Shown: one piece after another, positions 37,162 through 44,793 of the stretch
How positions within the stretch are numbered: the stretch's first letter is position 1
Layout of the letters: the number at the start of each line of letters is the position of its first letter
Assembly (NCBI RefSeq): GCF_016863015.1
Contig: NZ_BOOB01000053.1
Location: forward strand, 41,231 to 105,230
DNA from: Microbispora amethystogenes
Lineage (GTDB): Bacteria; Actinomycetota; Actinomycetes; Streptosporangiales; Streptosporangiaceae
Length of the DNA: 64,000 bases
Reading direction: 5' to 3'
Notes under the pieces: model-generated
Told to the model about the DNA's origin: nothing
Database searches by the model: none
What the model saw: the letters and a program-made list of their open reading frames with translations, nothing else
Made by a program: the position numbers and the translations under genes

Positions 37162-38289
37162 TCAGCCCTGCGCCGACGGGATCGGCGGCCGCACCGGCTC
37201 GCCGCCGGACTTGACGGCCTCGACCTGCTGCCGGAACAGTTCGCGGGTCCACGGCCAGGCGGCGTACTCGTCGGGCTTGAGCGCCGCGGCCCAGGCGTCG
37301 CGGTCCTTCTGCTCGATCAGGACGATCGGGAAGGTCATCTGCTTGGGCACGTCCTTGCCGTCGAGCAGGTCGAGTGCCTCCCAGAGGGCCGCGACCGACT
37401 GACCGGGGTCGGACATGACGGCGACCGAGCCATTGTCGATCTTGTTGTCCCGCCAGTAGCTCAGCGCCCGGCCGTTGGTCTCGAAGTCCACCGCGGGCAC
37501 CGGCTTGCCGGCCGTGGCGAACGCCTGGGCGACGCCGTAGCCGTCGCCGCAGCCGATGACGCCGTCGACCTTCGGCACGCTGGACAGCACGCCGAGGACC
37601 GCCTTCTGCGCGGTGGCGCCGTCGCACATGCCGGTCACCGTCGCCACGGTCTTCACCCCCGGGTAGTCCCCGAGGATCTTCTTGGTGGTGTCGAGCATCT
37701 CGGCCTCGGGCTGGGAGCCGACGACGCCGCGGCTCACGATGACCGAGCCCTTGCCGCCGATGCCCTCCAGGAGCGGCTTCGCGGCGTACGTCGCCCAGTC
37801 GACGAAGCTGTTCTGCAGCACGTGCGCGCAGGGCGCGTCGATGGCCGAGTCGAAGACCACGACCTTGACGCCCGAGTTGCAGGCCTGCTGGATGACGGGC
37901 TGGAGAGCGGTCGGCGAGGCCGGGTCGATGAGCAGGGCGTCGGGCTTCTGCAGCAGCAGGCTCTTGATCTGGGCGACCTGCTCGGTCGCGGAGTTGTCGC
38001 CGGGCGCGTTGACGACCTTGTACTTGCCGATCAGCCCGTCGCTCTTGGCCTGCTGGGCGGCGGCCTCGAACTTGGCGATCATCGTCTGCCGCCAGCCGTT
38101 GCCGATGAAGCCGTTGCTCAGCGCGATGAAGGGCTTGCCGCCGCCGCTGCCGCCGCTCGCGGTCCCGTCCGCGGCGTCGGCGGTGTCACCGGAGCCACCG
38201 GAGCCGCAGCCCGCGGCCAGGACGGCGAGGGCGGAGATCGCCGCGGCCGAGGCGGCGCGCCAGGGCCGGCGTGTGGGACGCATGTGCAT
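37162..38289 (-). CDS. Sugar ABC transporter substrate-binding lipoprotein
   Basis: 375 residues from the ATG at 38287-38289, with GGAGA 7 bases before; an ATG two codons later is possible. The lipobox is LAVLAAGCG, cut before the Cys. A Gly/Ser/Asp linker is followed by a type I periplasmic-binding fold (FIALSNGFIGNGWRQTMIAK) that fits the RbsB group. First gene of the operon and next to the operator palindrome, so it is probably the most strongly expressed gene. Ligand unknown. Confidence 0.92.
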   Translation of the reverse strand: MHMRPTRRPWRAASAAAISALAVLAAGCGSGGSGDTADAADGTASGGSGGGKPFIALSNGFIGNGWRQTMIAKFEAAAQQAKSDGLIGKYKVVNAPGDNSATEQVAQIKSLLLQKPDALLIDPASPTALQPVIQQACNSGVKVVVFDSAIDAPCAHVLQNSFVDWATYAAKPLLEGIGGKGSVIVSRGVVGSQPEAEMLDTTKKILGDYPGVKTVATVTGMCDGATAQKAVLGVLSSVPKVDGVIGCGDGYGVAQAFATAGKPVPAVDFETNGRALSYWRDNKIDNGSVAVMSDPGQSVAALWEALDLLDGKDVPKQMTFPIVLIEQKDRDAWAAALKPDEYAAWPWTRELFRQQVEAVKSGGEPVRPPIPSAQG

Positions 38290-38356
38290 GGTGTCTCCAG
38301 ACAGAGCGGGTTCGCGAGGGGGGAGATCGGCTGGGACGCGTCGGCCCAGGTGCCGA

Positions 38357-38384
38357 CTTGTCATTACAGGCCTGTAGTGACAAG
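38357..38384. promoter_or_regulatory. 28-bp near-perfect palindromic GntR operator
   Basis: CTTGTCA-TTACAGGCCTGTAG-TGACAAG, dyad axis between 38370 and 38371; only one base pair of fourteen is not complementary. It lies 67 bases upstream of the binding-protein start and is presumably bound by the divergent GntR regulator. Confidence 0.75.
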
Positions 38385-38478
38385 CAAACTAAGACGGCGT
38401 TTCGGGCATGTCAAGAGGCTCTTTCCGGTCAGGTCCGTGCGGAAGTCATGGGTAATCTTGATGACAGCCTCGGCCACT

Positions 38479-38488
38479 TGTAGTGACA
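38479..38488. promoter_or_regulatory. Operator half-site before the GntR gene
   Basis: TGTAGTGACA repeats exactly ten bases of the right half of the 38357-38384 palindrome, 45 bases upstream of the gntR start. It suggests autoregulation by the same protein. Confidence 0.55.
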
Positions 38489-38533
38489 GGCGTTGGTCGG
38501 GCATGCTGCTGCGGTGCCGCCGAGGAGGTTTCT

Positions 38534-39277
38534 GTGACCCTGACCTATCCGCCCCTTGACCGTGACGGGGCGGAACCGCTGTGGATGCAGCTCATGCGGG
38601 CGCTGCGCGCTGAGATCGAGAGCGGCGAGCGCGGCCCCGACCGGCCGCTGCCGTCGGAGGCCGAGCTGAGCGACCTGTTCGGCGTCTCCCGCACGGTGGT
38701 CAGGGAGGCGCTGCGCGAGCTGGTCCAGCAGCGCCTGATCTACAAGGTGAAGGGCAAGGGGGCCTTCGTCGCCCCCCGCAAGACCGAGCTGAGGTTCGTC
38801 GGGTCGACGTCCGGATCCGCCGACGACCTGCGGGAGTCGGGGCGCCGGGTGACCACCCAGACCATCCGGCAGACGCTCGGCGAGGCCGACGAGAGGGAGG
38901 CCGCGCTGCTGCGGATCCCGCAGGGGGAGCAGGTCGTACGGCTGCGCAGGCTCCGCCGCGTCGACGGCCAGCCGTGGCTGCTCGTGGAGACCGCCCTGCC
39001 CGCCCGGCTCGTCCCCGGCCTGGAGCGGGTCGTCCTGGAGAACCAGTCGCTCTATGACACGCTGCGCCGCCGGTACGGCATCGAGCCCGCGGCGGCCGAC
39101 CGCTGGATCGAGGCGGTCTTCCCCAGCCGGGAGGACGCGGCGCTCCTGGAGGTCTCCACCTCGACGCCGCTGCTCGGCATCGAGTCGGTCGCGTGGCTGG
39201 AGGACAACACCAGGTTCGAGGCCTACCACGCCCTCCACCGCAGCGACCAGACCCGCTTCTACGTCGGCATCCGCTGA
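38534..39277 (+). CDS. GntR/HutC-family transcriptional regulator
   Basis: 247 residues from the GTG at 38534, which follows GAGGAGG; an open frame from 38483 would cover the half-operator and is less likely. The winged helix is at the N terminus (PLPSEAELSDLFGVSRTVVREALREL), the effector domain (UTRA) from about residue 85 (VVRLRRLRRVDGQPWLLVE). It is divergent from the carbohydrate operon and most likely represses it until a sugar or polyol derivative binds. Confidence 0.92.
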   Translation: MTLTYPPLDRDGAEPLWMQLMRALRAEIESGERGPDRPLPSEAELSDLFGVSRTVVREALRELVQQRLIYKVKGKGAFVAPRKTELRFVGSTSGSADDLRESGRRVTTQTIRQTLGEADEREAALLRIPQGEQVVRLRRLRRVDGQPWLLVETALPARLVPGLERVVLENQSLYDTLRRRYGIEPAAADRWIEAVFPSREDAALLEVSTSTPLLGIESVAWLEDNTRFEAYHALHRSDQTRFYVGIR

Positions 39278-39340
39278 CCTGGCGGGGCGTCATCCCTCGC
39301 TTCGGAGGGCGGCCTCCGGTTGGACGACGCCCCGCCCAGG

Positions 39341-39790
39341 TCACCAGGTCGTGCCGGCCTGCTCCCGGATCGTACGGTTGATCCGGTTGAAGAAGTTGGT
39401 CAGCGCGATCTCCAGATTGAGCGCGGACAGCTGCGCCTCGTCGAAGTGGGCGGCGGCGGCGTCCCAGATCTCGTCGGTCACACCCGGCGCGCCGTCCTGG
39501 ATCCGGGTGGCGGCCTCGGTCAGCGCGAGCGCGGCTCGCTCCGACTCGGTGAAGAAGGGCGTCTCGCGCCAGGCGGCCACGTTGTGCAGCCGTTCGTCGG
39601 TCTCCCCGTGCCTCCTGGCCGCCGCGACCCCGGCGAAGACGCACGGGCTGCAGCCGTTGATCTGGCTGGCCCGCAGGTGGACCAGGTCGAGCACACGCGG
39701 GTCGACGCCACCCGCGTGAATCGCCTTGTAAAGGTGCTGGATCGCCGTCGTCACGTCGGGATTCGCCCGGCTCTTCATGCGTGCTTCCAT
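39341..39790 (-). CDS. Carboxymuconolactone decarboxylase/AhpD-like protein
   Basis: 149 residues from the ATG at 39788-39790 (a later ATG at 39778 is possible). The active pair is in INGCSPCVFAGVAAARRHGE, the CxxC plus His motif of AhpD-like peroxidases. Such proteins reduce peroxides or act as thiol-dependent oxidoreductases. It is divergent from a SigJ-like sigma gene 83 bases away, which is the classical pairing for ECF41 sigma factors. Confidence 0.88.
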   Translation of the reverse strand: MEARMKSRANPDVTTAIQHLYKAIHAGGVDPRVLDLVHLRASQINGCSPCVFAGVAAARRHGETDERLHNVAAWRETPFFTESERAALALTEAATRIQDGAPGVTDEIWDAAAAHFDEAQLSALNLEIALTNFFNRINRTIREQAGTTW

Positions 39791-39873
39791 CGGTGTCGCC
39801 CCTTCATCGGTTACCCGCGCCCGTCCGGGCCCGTCATCACCCATGACGTGGCAGATTCGAGGAAGGTAACAAC

Positions 39874-40770
39874 ATGTTCGACACCAGCCCGGCCGACCCG
39901 GTGAGCGAGGCGTTCGAGGCCCAGCGCGACCGGCTGCACGCGGTCGCCTACCGCATGCTCGGCTCGCAGGCCGACGCGGAGGACGTGGTCCAGGAGGCCT
40001 GGCTGCGGCTCTCCCGTCAGGGCGCGGCGACCATCGACAACCTCGCCGGCTGGCTGACCACGGTGGTCGGCCGGATCAGCCTGGATGTTCTGCGGTCGCG
40101 CCGGGCGCACCCTGAGGCGCCCTACGACGACCGGCTGGCCGAACTCGTGGTGACGGCCGACGACAGGCCCGCGCCGGAGGACGACGTGGCGCTCGCCGAC
40201 TCGGTCGGGGTCGCACTACTGGTCGTCCTGGAATCGCTCCGGCCGAGCGAGCGGCTGGCGTTCGTGCTGCACGACCTGTTCGCGGTGCCGTTCGACGAGA
40301 TCGGCCGGATTCTCGGCAGGTCCGCCGACGCCGCCAAGATGCTCGCCAGCCGCGCCCGCGGGAAGGTGCGGGCGAACCCTGAAGAGCCTGGACGGCCGAG
40401 GGCCGCCGGACGGGAACAGCGCGAGGTGGTCCAGGCCTTCCTTGCGGCGGCTCACGGCGGCGACTTCGAGGGCTTGCTGCGCGTGCTCGATCCCGAGGTG
40501 AAGCTGACCGTCGACACCTCCGACGGCGTGGTCGTCGTCCTCGGCGCCACCAAGGTCGCCGCCGGCGCGACCGCGCGAGTCGCCGCCGGCGCGGCCGCGC
40601 GAGGGCGAGCGGTGCTCGTCAACGGCCTTCCCGGATTCGTCTCCTGGCGCGAGGACGGAACTCCGCTCTCGGTCATGGCGTTCACGGTCGTCGAGGGCCG
40701 GATCGTCGCCATCTCCACCGTCATCGACCCGGCCAGGCTCGCGTCGACGGATCTCCCGGACCCGGCCTGA
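39874..40770 (+). CDS. SigJ/ECF41-like sigma factor with C-terminal SnoaL-type domain
   Basis: 298 residues. Region 2 reads AYRMLGSQADAEDVVQEAWLRLSR, region 4 reads PSERLAFVLHDLFAVPFDEIGRILGRSADAAKMLASRARGKVR. A C-terminal about 100-residue NTF2/SnoaL-like domain carries LVNGLPGFVSW, matching the NGxPG motif by which ECF41 proteins control their own activity; the second ECF41 motif appears as DTSDGVVVV and is not canonical. The typical linker WLPEP is not seen. It probably drives its own gene and the divergent decarboxylase-like gene; a CGTCAT-n5-ATGACG inverted repeat lies between them (39832-39848). Confidence 0.85.
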   Translation: MFDTSPADPVSEAFEAQRDRLHAVAYRMLGSQADAEDVVQEAWLRLSRQGAATIDNLAGWLTTVVGRISLDVLRSRRAHPEAPYDDRLAELVVTADDRPAPEDDVALADSVGVALLVVLESLRPSERLAFVLHDLFAVPFDEIGRILGRSADAAKMLASRARGKVRANPEEPGRPRAAGREQREVVQAFLAAAHGGDFEGLLRVLDPEVKLTVDTSDGVVVVLGATKVAAGATARVAAGAAARGRAVLVNGLPGFVSWREDGTPLSVMAFTVVEGRIVAISTVIDPARLASTDLPDPA

Positions 40771-40852
40771 GCCACCGCCGGGGCATGAGATCGCGGCCCG
40801 CGAGCCACGCGGGCACGCGAAGCCGTCCTGAAGACCGAGGTCCGTACCGGCC

Positions 40853-42382
40853 CTAGAGACCGCCGAGCTGGGAGGCGGCGCGGATGGCCAGCCACACCTC
40901 GGCGAAGTCGCCGGTCGCCGACAGGTCGCGGCCGGTCAGCGCCCCGAACCGGCGCAGCCGGTACGCCAGCGTGTTGGGGTGGACGTGCAGGGCCCGCGCG
41001 GCGTCGTCGACGCGGCGGTCGCGCTCCATCCAGGTCCGCACCGACGTGACCAGATCCGATCCGTGCTCGGCGTCGTACCGCAGGGCGTCGCCGAGCACGT
41101 GCTCGACCAGGGCGGCCAGCACGCCCACGTCGTCCGGGAGCCACCGGCCCGTGGTGTCCTCGCCGTACGTCACGAGCGGCCGGCCCGACTCGGCGGCGCG
41201 GGAGGCCGCCCACAGCGCCTCGCGCTGGGCGACCCGCAGCGACGACCCGGGTGGGAGCGGTCGGCTGACGCCGGCCGCGATCCCCGGGATCTCCCGCAAC
41301 GCCGTCCCCGCCTCTCCGTCGCCCGCCCGGCCGTCCTCCCGCGGGTCACGCGGCGCGGTGGCCGTCCCCGCGTCGCCGCTGATCACGGAGGCCGGCGTCA
41401 GCACGTACAGGTCGCGGTGGCGGCGGAGCATGAGGTGGGGGTGCTCGCCGAGGGCGCCCACGACGGCGTCGTCCTCGGCGTCGCGCACCACGAGCAGCAC
41501 GACCTCGCCGTCCGGCGGGAGGCCCATGAGGGCGAGCCTGCGCCGGGCGGTCTCCGGGTCGAGCACGTCCTGCAGCAGTTCGGCCAGCGTCTCCGCGCCC
41601 TGCCGCCGCAGCGTCTCGCGCCGGCTGCGCACCATCGCGAGCCGCAGCGCGGCGACGGTCGCGATGTGCTGCACCACGGCCAGCCCGGCCGGGCGGGCGC
41701 CCTGCCGTTCGAAGGCCACCAGCCACCCCGCCGGGCCGCCGGGCGCGGGGACCGGGAGCGCGAAACCGCCGGGGATGGTCGGCGGCGCGTCCGCCGAGGC
41801 GGGCAGCCGTACGCCGGGAGGGGGCGCGGGCACGCCGGGCAGCAGCGGACGCCCCTGCGGGGTGCTCAGGTGGATGGCGTACCCCGACAGCCGTTCGAGC
41901 CGCTGGAACAGCCCCGCCGTGTCGAGCCCTTCCGAGGCGAGCCAGCGCAGCGCGCCGAACACCTGGAGCTGGGCTCCCAGCCGCTGCCGGGCGTCCTCCT
42001 GCACGGCCGCCGCGACCTCCTGCGCGATCGCGATGAACGGCACGGCCAGCGGCACCTCCAGCACCGGGAACCCCCGCTCCTCCGCGGCGTCGAGGAAGGC
42101 CCGGCGCAGCGGCGGGACGTGCAGGCCCGCGCTGAGCGCGAGCGCGGCCACCCCCGCGTCGTCCAGCCGCTCCAGGTACGCGCGCTGCGCGGCGGCGGCG
42201 CGCGGCACGCCGATGCCGGTCGTCATGATGACCTCGGCCCCGAGCAGCCAGGGGGTCGGGTCCTCCAGCTCGCTCACGTGGGCCCAGGAGACCGACCTGC
42301 CGAGGCCGCGCTCACCGGCCACGACCCTCAGTTGCAGCGCGGGGGAGCGCAGCAGGTCCTCCACCGTGGTGTGCGTGTCCAC
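40853..42382 (-). CDS. PucR-family transcriptional regulator
   Basis: 509 residues from the GTG at 42380-42382. The N-terminal domain (TVEDLLRSPALQLRVVAGERGLGRSVSWAHVSELEDPTPWL) is the PucR ligand-binding part; the C-terminal winged helix-turn-helix (VDDAARALHVHPNTLAYRLRRFGALTGRDL) ends the protein. The middle has low-complexity Arg/Asp-rich linkers. It faces the nitrilase gene; a 7-4-7 inverted repeat between them is a likely binding site. PucR-type regulators often sense nitrogen sources such as purines, GABA or amides. Confidence 0.9.
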   Translation of the reverse strand: MDTHTTVEDLLRSPALQLRVVAGERGLGRSVSWAHVSELEDPTPWLLGAEVIMTTGIGVPRAAAAQRAYLERLDDAGVAALALSAGLHVPPLRRAFLDAAEERGFPVLEVPLAVPFIAIAQEVAAAVQEDARQRLGAQLQVFGALRWLASEGLDTAGLFQRLERLSGYAIHLSTPQGRPLLPGVPAPPPGVRLPASADAPPTIPGGFALPVPAPGGPAGWLVAFERQGARPAGLAVVQHIATVAALRLAMVRSRRETLRRQGAETLAELLQDVLDPETARRRLALMGLPPDGEVVLLVVRDAEDDAVVGALGEHPHLMLRRHRDLYVLTPASVISGDAGTATAPRDPREDGRAGDGEAGTALREIPGIAAGVSRPLPPGSSLRVAQREALWAASRAAESGRPLVTYGEDTTGRWLPDDVGVLAALVEHVLGDALRYDAEHGSDLVTSVRTWMERDRRVDDAARALHVHPNTLAYRLRRFGALTGRDLSATGDFAEVWLAIRAASQLGGL

Positions 42383-42443
42383 ATCGTGGAGCCTATTTCC
42401 CGCGATGGGCCCGATTGTCCTTATTCGGGGCCGTGAGGCACAC

Positions 42444-42461
42444 TCAAGCGGTCTCGCTTGA
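42444..42461. promoter_or_regulatory. Inverted repeat, candidate PucR operator
   Basis: TCAAGCG-GTCT-CGCTTGA, perfect 7-bp arms, 13 bases upstream of the nitrilase start and just before its ribosome binding site. A bound protein here would block the hydrolase gene directly. Confidence 0.65.
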
Positions 42462-42474
42462 CCTGGAGGAACGC

Positions 42475-43332
42475 ATGACAGGCCGGCCCGTGATCGAAGC
42501 AACCCCGGGACCACCGCGTACGGCCGTGACGCGGGTCGCCGTGGCGCAGGTCGCGCTGCGGGTGGGCGAGCCCGAGGCGAACCGGGCCGCCGCGGAGGCG
42601 GCGATCACGGAGGCGGCCGGAGCCGGCGCGCGGCTGGTGGTGCTGCCCGAGCTCGTCAACAGCGGTTACGTCTTCACCGGCGCCGAGGAGGCGAGGAGCC
42701 TCGCCGAGCCCGCCGACGGCCCGACCGTGACCGGGTGGGAGAGGCTGGCCGGGGACCACGACCTGGTGATCGTCGGCGGGTTCTGCGAGCTGGCCGGCGG
42801 CGTCCTGCGCAACAGCCAGGTCATGGTCGACGCCACCGGGACCAGGGCCGTTTACCGCAAGGCGCACCTGTGGCACGACGAGCGGGACGTGTTCATCCCC
42901 GGCGACGCGCCCCCACCCGTCGTGGACACCGCGCTCGGCCGGATCGGCATGATGGTCTGTTACGACCTGGAGTTCCCCGAATGGGTGCGCTCGGCGGGGC
43001 TCGCCGGGGCGGACCTGCTCGCCGTCTCCACCAACTGGCCCGCCTCGCCGGTGCCGGCGGGGGAGCGGCCGGTGCTGGTCGCGTACGCACAGATCGCCGC
43101 CGCCGCCAACCGCATGTTCGTCGCGGTCGCCGACCGGTGCGCGGACGAACGCGGCGTGAGCTGGGTCCGCGGCACGTCGCTGATCGGGCCGGACGGTTAC
43201 CCGCTGGCCGGGCCCGTGCTCACGGACGGCCCCGCCGTGCTGACGGCCGACTGCGACCTGACCCGGGCCAGGGACAAGGCCACCGGCCCCCGCAACGACG
43301 TCCACCGCGACCGCCGGACGGACCTCTACTGA
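42475..43332 (+). CDS. Nitrilase-superfamily carbon-nitrogen hydrolase
   Basis: 285 residues from the ATG at 42475, preceded by GGAGGA. The catalytic triad is complete: Glu in RLVVLPELVNSGY, Lys in YRKAHLWHDE, Cys in GMMVCYDLEFPEW. Members cleave amides (omega-amidase, N-carbamoyl-amine, agmatine derivatives). With the neighbouring polyamine genes, an amide of the polyamine or GABA branch is likely, but this is inference. It is followed by a cyclase-family gene 69 bases on. Confidence 0.85.
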   Translation: MTGRPVIEATPGPPRTAVTRVAVAQVALRVGEPEANRAAAEAAITEAAGAGARLVVLPELVNSGYVFTGAEEARSLAEPADGPTVTGWERLAGDHDLVIVGGFCELAGGVLRNSQVMVDATGTRAVYRKAHLWHDERDVFIPGDAPPPVVDTALGRIGMMVCYDLEFPEWVRSAGLAGADLLAVSTNWPASPVPAGERPVLVAYAQIAAAANRMFVAVADRCADERGVSWVRGTSLIGPDGYPLAGPVLTDGPAVLTADCDLTRARDKATGPRNDVHRDRRTDLY

Positions 43333-43401
43333 TCCCTTCGCCGGTCGTACGATCTGAACGGCCTGCTCGCGCCGGGCAGGGCCGGACGCGGGGGAGAAGT
43401 G

Positions 43402-44055
43402 ATGATCGTCGACCTGTCGGTGCCCGTCGTGAGCGGCATGCCGGTCTACCCCGGAGATCCGGAGGTGGAGATCACGCCCGCTCTCACGGTGGCGGAGGAG
43501 GGCGTGAACGTCCTCCGCCTGCACCTCGGGTCGCAGTCCGGCACCCACGTGGACGCGCCGTGCCACATCGACGACGCGCTGCCGGCGCTCGACGACCTGC
43601 CGCTGGAGCGGTTCCTCGGCCCGGCGGCGGTCCTCGACGCCCGGGGGCTGCCGCCGCGGGCGCCGATCACCCCCGCGATGCTCGGACCGGTCGCCGGGCG
43701 GCTGGGGCCGGGGACCATCCTGCTGGTCGCCACCGGCTGGGACGCCCACTGGGGCGCGCCCGGCTACCTGGCCCACCCGTACCTGGAGGCGGAGACCGCC
43801 CGCCTGATCGTCGCCGCGGGCGTGCGGACCGTCGGCGTCGACGCCCTCAGCGTCGACCCGACTCCCGCTCCCGCCGACCTGCCCGCGCACCGGGTGCTGT
43901 GCGGGGCGCACGGCGTCATCGCGGAGAACCTGCGCAACCTCGGCCCGCTCCTGGAGGCCCAGGCCGCCGGGCGCGCCGTCGAGGTCTCCCTGCTGCCGCT
44001 GCGGCTCCACGCCGCCGACGGAGCCCCCGTACGCGCCGTCGCCGTCATAACCTAG
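43402..44055 (+). CDS. Cyclase/kynurenine-formamidase family hydrolase
   Basis: 217 residues from the ATG at 43402 (a GTG one codon earlier is possible), GGGGAG six bases before. The metal motif is SGTHVDAPCHI near residues 46-56 and a second ligand region in LVATGWDAHWG; the fold fits putative cyclase PF04199, which includes kynurenine formamidase and isatin hydrolase. Together with the nitrilase it likely opens a ring or hydrolyses a formamide. Substrate unknown. Confidence 0.8.
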   Translation: MIVDLSVPVVSGMPVYPGDPEVEITPALTVAEEGVNVLRLHLGSQSGTHVDAPCHIDDALPALDDLPLERFLGPAAVLDARGLPPRAPITPAMLGPVAGRLGPGTILLVATGWDAHWGAPGYLAHPYLEAETARLIVAAGVRTVGVDALSVDPTPAPADLPAHRVLCGAHGVIAENLRNLGPLLEAQAAGRAVEVSLLPLRLHAADGAPVRAVAVIT

Positions 44056-44078
44056 AAGCGGTCACGACTCGGGAGACG

Positions 44079-44570
44079 TCAGCGCGTGCCCCAGGAGTAG
44101 GTCTGCTTGTGCAGCTTGAGGTAGACGAACGTCTCGGTGGCGCGCACGCTGGAGATGGCCCGGATCTTGCCGAGGATCTCCAGCAGGTGGGTGTCGCCCT
44201 CGCAGACCACCTCGACCATGATGTCCACCGAGCCGGCTGTGAGCACGACGTAGTCGATCTCGGGGATCTGCGACAGTTCGTCGGCGACCTGCTCCAGGTC
44301 GCCCTCGCACTTGATGCCGATCATCGCCTGGCGGGGGAAGCCCAGGGTCAGCGGGTCGGTCACGGCGACGATCTGCATGACGCCGAGGTCCAGCAGGCGC
44401 TGCACCCGCTGGCGCACCGCGGCCTCCGACAGGCCCACGGCCTTGCCGATCGCGGCGTACGGCCTGCGCCCGTCCGTCTGAAGCTGCTCGATGATCTGCT
44501 TGGAGATCTCGTCGAGCACCACCGGCCCGCCCTTCGCGGCAGCCGCGCGGGACTTAGGCGGAGTCGTCAT
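44079..44570 (-). CDS. Lrp/AsnC-family regulator
   Basis: 163 residues. The N-terminal HTH is ISKQIIEQLQTDGRRPYAAIGKAVGLSEAAVRQRVQRLLDLG; the C-terminal RAM domain follows (residues about 85-160). Divergent from the aminobutyraldehyde dehydrogenase gene across a 223-base region with a palindrome. It probably controls the polyamine operon by sensing an amino acid or amine; the effector is not known. Confidence 0.92.
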   Translation of the reverse strand: MTTPPKSRAAAAKGGPVVLDEISKQIIEQLQTDGRRPYAAIGKAVGLSEAAVRQRVQRLLDLGVMQIVAVTDPLTLGFPRQAMIGIKCEGDLEQVADELSQIPEIDYVVLTAGSVDIMVEVVCEGDTHLLEILGKIRAISSVRATETFVYLKLHKQTYSWGTR

Positions 44571-44658
44571 CCTCGGGGGGTGTCCTCTCTTGGAGAGCGC
44601 GTCGGTCCTACCGACCTCGTGTTACGGCACCGTTTTCGACACGTTGCGATCTTGCTCT

Positions 44659-44673
44659 GACATGGTGTCAGCT
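44659..44673. promoter_or_regulatory. CTGACA-TGG-TGTCAG palindrome, candidate Lrp operator
   Basis: A perfect 6-bp inverted repeat with a 3-base centre in the divergent region between the Lrp gene and the dehydrogenase gene. A second site CTCTG-T-CAGAG lies at about 44746-44756 near a TTGTCG/CAGAGT promoter-like pair (17-base spacer) in front of the dehydrogenase. Confidence 0.55.
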
Positions 44674-44793
44674 GAGTCGCTTCCGTCAAGCGATTCCGTA
44701 GCAGTTTGGTATCTTAGCCACGAAATCCCTTGTCGTAGGCTCTTTTCTCTGTCAGAGTCGCGACATCCTAGCTACCTCAACAGGAGGTCAACG

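Noticed and set aside
29431..38289. AI-2 (lsr) uptake and degradation operon
   Set aside because: The LsrF-like gene is the main resemblance; the kinase looks like a polyol kinase rather than LsrK, a GlpD enzyme is present, and LsrG and LsrR are missing. It remains a possibility but is not the best reading.
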